A stretch of DNA of 64,000 nt, from the NCBI RefSeq assembly GCF_040954835.1, contig NC_090696.1, positions 72,105,722 to 72,169,721 of the forward strand. The letters are read 5' to 3'. The notes beneath the pieces were generated by a model. That model was not told where the DNA came from. It saw only the letters and a list, made by a program, of their open reading frames with translations, and searched no databases. The position numbers and the translations under genes were made by a program. Shown piece after piece: positions 1 through 9,500 of the stretch; position 1 is the first letter of the stretch; each line of letters opens with the position of its first letter. The stretch is from Lepisosteus oculatus. Lineage: Eukaryota > Chordata > Actinopteri > Semionotiformes > Lepisosteidae.

Positions 1-281
1 ATAATAACTTTACTTCTGCTATCTGCCTTGAGCTCACTTGTTTTCACAGAAGTTATATAGGTTAAAAAGTTTGTTCCTTAAGCCTTCCTTTCTGGTGATT
101 CAATTAATTTTTTTTCTGTATGATCGCTGAAGCCGGAATATGGTGTATTAATTACAATGTCAATGTCCATAACCTTCATTCTCTGCCCATTACAAAAACG
201 TAAAGGATTTTCTTCAATATGAATAAATGTTTGGGAGACCCTCTTAAACGACACCGCTGACATTTTGAATGTTTTATGTAG
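1..281. other. rigi intron (left edge of window)
   Basis: This is intronic sequence upstream of the first visible rigi exon and ends in the acceptor TAG at 279-281. The minus strand holds a 60-codon reading frame from ATG near 263 to a stop at 78-80. I could not identify it, and it has no visible splice or promoter context. I see no clear repeat. Confidence 0.6.
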
Positions 282-534
282 GGTTGCAGGTCTCTGCGGT
301 GACACAGGAGATCATATTCCCGTGGGAATGATTATACAAAACAATGACATCATTGTACTGACGCCCCAGATTTTGGTAAATGCTATTAAAACTAGAGAGG
401 TGCTATCACTGTCTCTCTTCACTCTCCTGATATTTGATGAATGCCACAATACCACTGGAAAGCATGCCTACAATATCCTTATGACCAACTACCTGGACTG
501 CAAAATAGATAAAAAGAATGGACCGCTGCCTCAG
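282..534 (+). CDS. rigi: rigi exon with DECH box (motif II)
   Basis: Acceptor tatgtag, donor CAG/gtacag. The first base completes a codon from the previous exon. It encodes [11 protein letters not shown] and IFDECHNT (DECH, the Walker B box) and ends at GPLPQ, as in mammalian RIG-I. Confidence 0.95.
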
Positions 535-3500
535 GTACAGTAAACGGGCCTTTTTCAATCATATTCCAGGCTTCCATTTCCTGAACTTCCCAATTCAGTG
601 CCTGTGTCATGTATAAGGAGCAAAGTTCACTTAGAGATACTGTGTGTGTGACAGAACACCAGTCTCAATCACAGTAGTGTAAGACGTCTTGGCCTGTGTC
701 CTTATGCAGGATCCAGGCCAGAGACTCCTGCAAAGGTTTGATATTTACACCAAGATTGGTGATGAAGGAGATTGTTCTTTTTTCACTGCAATTCCTACAT
801 TATGTGTTAATATGCATTGTTGAATTCATGGCAGGTCCTCTTTATAATATTCTACAGTAGTCTAAAATGTTCTTCATTTACAGCAGGAAAGATGAATAAA
901 ATTGCCTTTCTTAGGGTTTAGGTTTATTAAAATACAGTATATAATTTTCTCTATACACACAGCTGCTTTTTTCACATTAGCGTGAAGCATAGTGTTACCT
1001 GAAGTCTCCCTTCAAAATATGCAATCTCAAATGATTCTTCAGGCTTTGTCAGGAGTCATATGGTTTTCCAAGTATAAGGAGGTGGACAAATATGCCTGTT
1101 CTCCACTTATGAGACAACATCCTTATCAATGGCTGTAAAACACTTTTAATTGAGGAGAAAGCAGTACAGTATATTTATATACAGGTATCTGAATATATGT
1201 GTATTCAGGCAACTATGAAATATACATTCTCCAACAGTTGTACAATAGTTATGTCTTCAGGAATGCAAATATATGAGCACAACTACTGAAAGAAGAATTT
1301 AGGAATTTATTGTTCTTTACAAGATACAGGAACTTTCAATTCCAGTTTTATCTCTAATGCGAAATCTGCTACATTTGATCAAATACTACAAACATTCCAG
1401 ATGTTTTCCTGGAGATGCTTTCACTTTAAAAACTTTAAAAAATGTCCCTGCTAATATTAAACCCATAAACATCTCCTGGACATCTGATCTGTGAGTATCT
1501 AATAATAGACAACAGTATAAGTCTTTCACTAGATCACAATGTAACTCTTTGTTAATAAAAAATAGCTTATTTTTGAGGACAAGTTCACGTGATCAGAGTT
1601 TCTAATTGTTTACTCTCGGCAGAACAACCAAATGAAACCGTGAAAAACAAAGTTAACTTCACAGTTTTGTTATTCCCTCTGTTATTATTATCGTTTATTT
1701 GATGAGTAGATTGTTGGGCTGACAGCTTCAGTTGGAATAGGAAGTTTCAAGAATGAAGATGAAGCAGCTCATAATATATGTCAGCTGTGTGCAAACCTGG
1801 ATGTGAGGGTCATTTCAACTGTGAAGGAAAACCAGGAGGAACTTACATCATTTGTAAATATCCCTGAAAAAGGTAACAATAAGAATTTGTAGAAAAATGT
1901 AGTCTTATATACTCAACGAGTGTAAAGTTTTTGTGCACCCTGTTTTCACCCAAGGAGATCTAAGGTGGAATGGGTAAAATGGTCTTGTAATGTGTCTGCT
2001 GAATTGCTGTGCTAGTGAAAGCATGACAGTAACTGAGATACTCGCATGGTTACGGTGGATGGGCAAATAATGTCAGTTTCCACTGCTGTCTGCCCAGAAG
2101 TGTCCAAAACATCAAACACATACACTTAAGTTTCCTCATTCATCAAGGTTCCAATTAAATTCTTATTCAACACATCATTTACAATTTCTGCAATTTTCTG
2201 TTCTTTCAGTACACTATAAATAGAGGTCAAATGCATTTTTATACTTCACCCCTCTTGCCCTGTAGTGCTTATAATCTTAATTGGGGGCTCCTTTGCTCCT
2301 TTGGCAAGATCCTTAGTGGATAAAGGCTTTGGCTTTTCTATTTCTACTGTTTCTAACCTGGTAAGGTTTTGCAGACACAGTCCATCAGTGATAGACCATG
2401 ATCTGGTAGATTATGAGTTACAATGCAACACTTCGCCAAGATTGACACATCATCGTGCTCCACATTCTTGATCATTTTCATTCTCCCAGTTTCTCTGCTT
2501 CCGATAGCAGTAGGCCCCACCTGCTTCAAGACAACCACAATCATCCCAATGCCGTAGAAAACCACAGTGACATGCTTTAGTGACTACCACCCGGTGGCAC
2601 TAACTTCTGTCATCATGAAGTGCCCAGAGAGGCTGGTCATGGGGCACATTAAGGACATCATTCCAGACACATTGGACCCATACCAGTTTGCCTACTGGTC
2701 CAAGATCCACAGATGACACAATTTCCATTGCCATACACACCACCCTATCCCATCTGGATAAAAAGAACATACTGTATACGCAAGACTACTATTCATCGAC
2801 TTCAGCTCAGCTTTTAACACCATCGTTCCAGAGAAGCTAGTAAAGAAACTCAGTGCACTGGGTCTCAACACCACCCTCTGCAACTGGATTCTGGACCCCA
2901 GGCTGTCAGGCTTGGAGACCACATCTCGGCACACTAACTCTGAACACTGGGGTCCCCCAGGGTTGTGTGCTTAGTCCATTGCTCTACTCCTTCTACATCC
3001 ACGACTGTAAGGCCAAACATAACACCAACTCCATCATCACGTTTGCAGATGACACCACAGTTGTAGGTCTGATCACAGACGATGATATGCAAGTACTAGC
3101 CAACAGTGGTCTCAAAAACCTCTGTAGAGATGAGGCCATGTGTTGTGTAGACCAGCTTGATGGATGTCAGTGTGGTGCAAATGTGCAGAACGATGCCCAA
3201 CAGACTAATCAATGGGGAGATCCATGTTGGATGGTCGAGCCCAGTGTGTCTGATCACCACAGAACTTGAAGTGATTGGTGTCAGCTTGACTGACTGGTGC
3301 TACAGCCTTCAAGTCCTGGGATCTCTCTTGCTGCCCTTCCTCCTAAAATGACAGGATTATAGCAGCTCAATGCATGTCTGTATGCTGCCTGTGGAACAAC
3401 CGCATTCTTTAAATTAAGGGAATGTGACAGTTGTGCCATGGACACTGTACATGCTAGACTTGTGACATCTTGTGGACAGTGGACAGGCACACTTCCGTCC

Positions 3501-6500
3501 TGACTCTGTGAGAGGAATGGGATAGATTTTCACATGGCGGAATCAGCTACATGGTCCAAAACATGTCTCAGATGTACAGCTTGTTTTGCTTCCAAAGGTG
3601 GCCACACACTCCTATGTGTCCTATGTGATTAACATTGTGATGTTATGTTATAATGGATGACTTTCTTCTTCTTTTCTTTCGAAGTTTTCTTCCAAGTGGA
3701 AAAACGGACCAGTGACCCCTTCATTTCCATCATTTGTAGAATAATGTCTAACATTGAAGGCCTTGCCAGGAATCTTTATAACATAGGTAACTACTGTACT
3801 TCCTGTGTCATATTCTAAAGTCCTAAATCCTCTGCTTGCACCACAAGCACAGAAAGCCATATGTTGTTTTTTTTACAGAACTCTAAAATGTGTGTGTATC
3901 GTTTCTCGTCAGACTCCCTGTCAAACATTCAGACCCGGGATTATGGGACACAGAAGTATGAACAGTGGATCGTAGATGTGCAGAAAAGGTGTAAAGTTCT
4001 GCAGCTGTCGGACAAAAAGGAAGAGAGCAGAGTTTGCCGAGCTCTTTTCAATTACACTGAACACTTAAGGGTGAGTCCAGAAGCCATGCGGGTGCCGTGG
4101 TTCATGTGGCAGCGTGAACAGGAATCTGAAATGGGGCAAAATAAATTCATCGATTTCTCCAAACTAAAGAGAACCTCATCAATAGAAGTAATATACTCAC
4201 AGTATGTTCACAAGGTTTGCCCATTGTAACTGCCCAAGACTCTGACATGACAGACTTTAAAAATGAGCCTACTGTATATCCGTATGACACAATGAAAGCA
4301 GAAACCTGGTCTTTACCAGATGTTACATCACCATAGATGTTTTCAAGGCTTTTGTTCTATTAAACAAGATACAGCGCATGCAAATTATTTCTGATATTGC
4401 AAAACATAATTTAAAGCTAATTTACCATGAACATGTTACGAAGATATTTCTTACATAATGATTCATTGTTTTAATCCCATAGTGTGGAGTTGCAATAATT
4501 TGCTTCTCACTATCAGAGAAATACACAGTTAATATAAAAACAAAACAAAGGGTTTTATGATCATGTCAAATCATAAGTCTCAGAACTTTGTCTATCTAGA
4601 TATTTTGGTGATAAAATCAACATTTCTTTGAGTGTAAATGGTCCTTGATGCAGATCATTAAATGTAAAGCATCATGTACAGCACTAATCAGCAGACACTG
4701 TATCTTTTAACGGCTAAAAGAAGACACAATCGGCTAGAAAATGAATGAGCACCTCTTGTTACATTTTGAAGAACGTTAACTTCTGAATGTCACGGCTGTC
4801 CAGATCAGTTATTGCTGAGTAGTTACAACAGCACGCAGCTAGAAGATGTGTGTGAAAGGCCTGTATTCGTAATCTATAAGTGTGAACGGATTCCATAACT
4901 GACCATTATTATAATGGTGTTCCAGTGGAGAAAAAAATAACATATTTTACACTTGACAGTGTTTTGCTTAGAAGGGACTTTCTTTAAAAAAGTGGCATTT
5001 TGTTTAATTTTGAGTAGAAAATGTTCCCTTTTTCTCTTTACAGAAATATAATGATGCCCTTATCATTAATGAAGATGCACGGACAAAAGATGCACTGGTT
5101 TACTTGGAAGCGTTTTTTGACCAAGTCAGGAATGCAGGATTTGATGAAACAGAGCAGAAGATAACAGCTTTTTTTGATGGTATGTACAGTACAATGTGTA
5201 ACCTGTATATGCACTAAATTGAATCGAGTTTTTCTACATTGTAATGTACAGTACAGTATATACGAATACTGTTTAGATGAAAATACTGTATGTGCTGCCT
5301 TTCTCCTTTACAGTGGTTACAGCTCACAAGCGCAGGGCCTTTGCAGGTTCTAATACTCTGTTTCATGAGGGCCATAGTGGAGATTTTTATGTGATGTTTT
5401 ATGTGAGTAGTGTTTTTTCATGAGTTTTTCAGCCAGTGCAAAACAAGGTTAGATTTAGGTAATTTAGGTTAAGCACCTAAATGTAATTAATGGAGCTCAT
5501 GTAGATTATAAGGCTGATGAATGTTGAAAAAGCAAGAACTATATACCAGGAATCTCGCTCTTGTCTTCTTACAATGTTTGAGAGCACAAACACTTTTCAT
5601 GAAGAACATGAGGAGTTTTGTTCTAGCATGTCAGCAATGCTAGAATAAAAACGTAAGAAGCAGCACTCGCGTATCAAACCTAGACTTCAGGCCGGAAGTG
5701 TTCTCTCTAGGCAATTACAGATGTGCTTGAATTGTCTGACAGCTGAGCACAAACATCTGGTCCAGCTCTCGAACTGCGAACGTGAAGAGAATCCCAAGCT
5801 GAAGGAGCTGAAGTACATCCTGGATGAGGAGTACAGGAACAATGATCAAACACGGACGGTGCTCTTTGTCCGGACTAGAGCGCTGGCAGAAGTAAGAGCA
5901 ATTTTGTGGGTCTGGTTGCACATGTGCCTGAACAGAGAGAGACGTTCACTGAGAGTTCACTTCCTGTGACAACACTCAGTGGTGAATGTGCACTGCGCTT
6001 TTTATATCCTCTTACGTGAGGCAGAATATTCCTTTTGTAATCACTGAACCTGCCTTCCTTTATTTTCCTCTGATACGCATGTGCTCATGTGCTCAAGCTT
6101 CCTTGTTCTCAGAGGAGCAGGGAGTAAAATTCTGATTGTCTTCATGTTTTCTCTCTCGAAGTCTGTGTTAGTTTTCCGTTACTGGCATCCCCAGAGAGTT
6201 GAGCTGAGCCGGAACCAGACCCAGGAGTCCGGCAGGGTGCCAGATGGGATAACGCTCTAGATGAGATGCCAGTCCATCAGTGTAATGTCGAAATGCCCAT
6301 TCCTTTGCCTGATCGGAATTCTGTTGTTTCTTGGGACAGGCTTTGAAAAACTGGATCGATGAAAACGACACTTTGAAGTTCCTGAAACCGGGGGTGTTAA
6401 TAGGTCGCGGAAAGAGATCTCAGCAAACAGGTCTGTACTGTAGGTGAAAGTGTGAAGAAATGAGTTTACAGGGTCATCTCTTTCTAAATGCACAGACTGG

Positions 6501-9500
6501 TTGTTTGGAAATTTTCAGGGGGTTTCCTTTAGGAAGTCATCGCAGCCCCATATCTTCAACCAAGTATCGTGCACATATTCCTAAGTCATTACTTACCAGC
6601 AGCCATATCACCCTGCAACTCACAACTGGCAACCCACTGAAGCTCAGCAGGTGTGAGCCTGGTCAGTACCTGGATGGGAGACCTCTTGGGAAAAACTAAG
6701 GTTGCTGCTGGAAGAGGTGTTAGTGGGGCCAGCAGGGGGTGCTCACCCTGTGGTCGATGTGGATCCCAATGCCCCAGTATAGTGATCGGGACACTATACT
6801 GTAAGCAGGCGCTGTCCTACGGATGAGACGTAAAACCAAGGTCCTGACTCTCTGTGGTCATTAAAAATCCCAGGGCGTTTCTCGAAAAGAGTAGGGGTGT
6901 AACCCCGGCATCCTGGCCAAATTTCCCATTGGCCCTTACCAATCATGGCCTCCTAATAATCCCCATCTATGATTTGGCTTCATTGCTCTCCTCCCCACTG
7001 ATAGCTGATGTGTGGTGAGCGTTCTGGCGCACTCTGGCTGCCGTCCCATCATCCAGGAGGGGCTGCACAGTGGTGGTGGTGGAGGGGAGTCCCCATTACC
7101 TGTAAAGCGCTTTGAGTGGAGTGTCCAGAAAAGCGCTATATAAGTGTAAGCAATTATTATTATTATTATTATTATTATTACTTCAAATTACAGCTTTTGC
7201 AAAGTCGGGTAACTACAGTTCATTGCGACACATTAAGATTCACAGCCCACCCACGGAAAAGCAAATCTGCTAGATCATGCTTTGTTTCTGACCACAAAAT
7301 GACTCCCTTTCCTAAACAGGACATGTTTCAACTGAGAACCTGTAAAACAATTAACTTCAATTGTGCATTTCTACAACATTGAAAATGATTAGCACTTACC
7401 TTACCAGTTTATATGTGGCTTGGGGGCATGGTTTTGGCTGTGAATCTGTGTTTTTCTAGATATGTCCAAAAAGGTCTCTTTTTAGTTGTCTCAAGAAAAC
7501 ATTCAGTACAGTGTAGAAACACACAGTTCAATTTAATCTTAATGTTTTTATCTGAAATCTAGTATCTAATACTAGTTACTTCATTGCAAACATTATCATA
7601 ACATCCTGTCAGAATCATTGGAAACCAGGTGCTGCTGTATAGACTCTAATGTTTTGTTCTCTAAGAAAAATAAATTCTGTCTAATTATGCTTAGATACAG
7701 TTATATTGCTGAAAATCAGCAGGGTGCTTAAATGAAAGTTTTTTTTTTTTTAAAGGACATAGTTTCTGTTCTTTCTGTTATCTCCAATAACAGTGATACA
7801 CCCCAAATTGGTAAATTGTCTCATTTCTCTTGAAAAAATAAATGATCCCTTCAGATTTAGTGTTTTATCCTTGTCTTAGCCAGGTGGAAAATAAGAAATT
7901 GTGATCAGATTCAATCTAGTTTAGATTTTTTTCACTCCATTTGTGTTTTTCATTAGTATGGAAAGACAAATACATTTCATGAAAGATTTAAACTAAATGA
8001 ATAAACACTGTTTTTCAATTTGCCTCGGCAGTTCCGAGATACAGTGTTGGGATTGTTCTTAGTGCGTATCAGTTGCAGAGCTTTGCAAGGAGATTGTTGG
8101 CTTTCAGATGATTGTTCAATATCTTTTAACTCCCTTTGGGAAAGTTGTAGGAGTCACAGTTAGCACAAAGCATTGCATTCAGAAAGAGTTTTTTTTTTTT
8201 ACTGTGTAATGAAGTAAGCAATTACAATGTAGAATTAAACTCAAAACAGAAAACGCCAACAGAAACATATGCAAACAACATAAAATAGGACTAGAAATTA
8301 ATCGGATAAAATAACATTCTCCCTGGTGTCAGTGTGTGCTTGTTTGTGTCTGCCCTGCGATGGACTGGTGTCCCATCCAGGGTGCACCCTGCCTAACAGA
8401 TAGGCCCGGGCTCCCTGTGAGCCTGAATCTGAAAGACGCAGTGGCTAGAAAATGGATGAAATCTTGAGTCTTTTGATTTCTTTTTCCAGGGATGACATTG
8501 ACATCCAAGAAAGGCCTTCTGGATTCCTTTAAAAGTTCTGATCAAAGTAAGGTACTGATCGCCACCTCCGTAGCCGATGAAGGGATTGATATTCCACAGT
8601 GCAACCTGGTACTCATGTATGAGTATGTTGGCAATGTGGTCAAGATGGTTCAAGTCAGAGGTAAGAACTTCAGTTGTTTTGCACAAAATATAATAGTGAT
8701 TTTTAGTGGAATGACCTCAAATGCAGCTTTATTTCCTGCTCGTACACTCCAATACATTCACTACATTTTGTTCAGGGATTCTAGAATTTCACAAATAACT
8801 CTTTCAAAAAGTAGGGAGCCACTGTATTTTCCATACTGTTATGGAAAAAAGACACTCTTATATTTTTAAATGCCTTCATTTAACAAACCCTGTTGTGTGA
8901 AAGTGTTTTTTTTTCTTCTAAAAAATTCGCATTTGTTTCACAAAATAATTGTACAGAATATAGGTGTACCCTGATGACAAGGGGGAAGGTTTCCAAATAG
9001 TATCAGTAAGCACATCTGAAGTCTCTGTAACACAAGTGAGCTTCCTTAGTCTGAAATTAACCTTTGACGTTTTAATGTCAGCAGTCACATAAGGCTTTGA
9101 TTCTGAAAAAGTGTTGACAGTTTTACATGTTTATTAGAAACCTAATCTCATATAACTTGCCCTTACAATTCATTTTCTGTCTGTACTTGCATTGGTATGT
9201 GTAATAGATAGTGATAAGATACTGTGTGTTCTGATTAAAGGTCATCAGGAAACTATTGTATGGTGTAGACACTATAAATATTTTAAATTCCCTGTGCAGG
9301 TTAGCAAACAAACGCTAATTGAGAACTCCTATGTGAATTCTAATGTTTATATATTGTATTTTGTTTGAGATCTGCTATGTTGAATTTCTAGAATCTGGCT
9401 TGTAACCCTTTTGACCACAAGGTGGCAGAGTTGATCACGTCTCACCCTGCAGGTGTGAACTATAAAACGTGGATGTAAAAGGGTGGCTGGCCAGATTAGT

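Larger units (their letters stand above)
6431..8489. other. rigi intron carrying two SINEs
   Basis: It contains the 5S-derived SINE (6595-7176) and a 3' fragment of a tRNA-derived SINE (8329-8460). The stretch 7185-8328 is AT-rich and unclassified. Confidence 0.6.

Noticed and set aside
3879-3912. Treating 3879 as the true start of the rigi exon
   Set aside because: It breaks phase with the preceding exon and inserts residues absent from RIG-I; 3913 restores the expected D-S-L-S-N-I-Q alignment.
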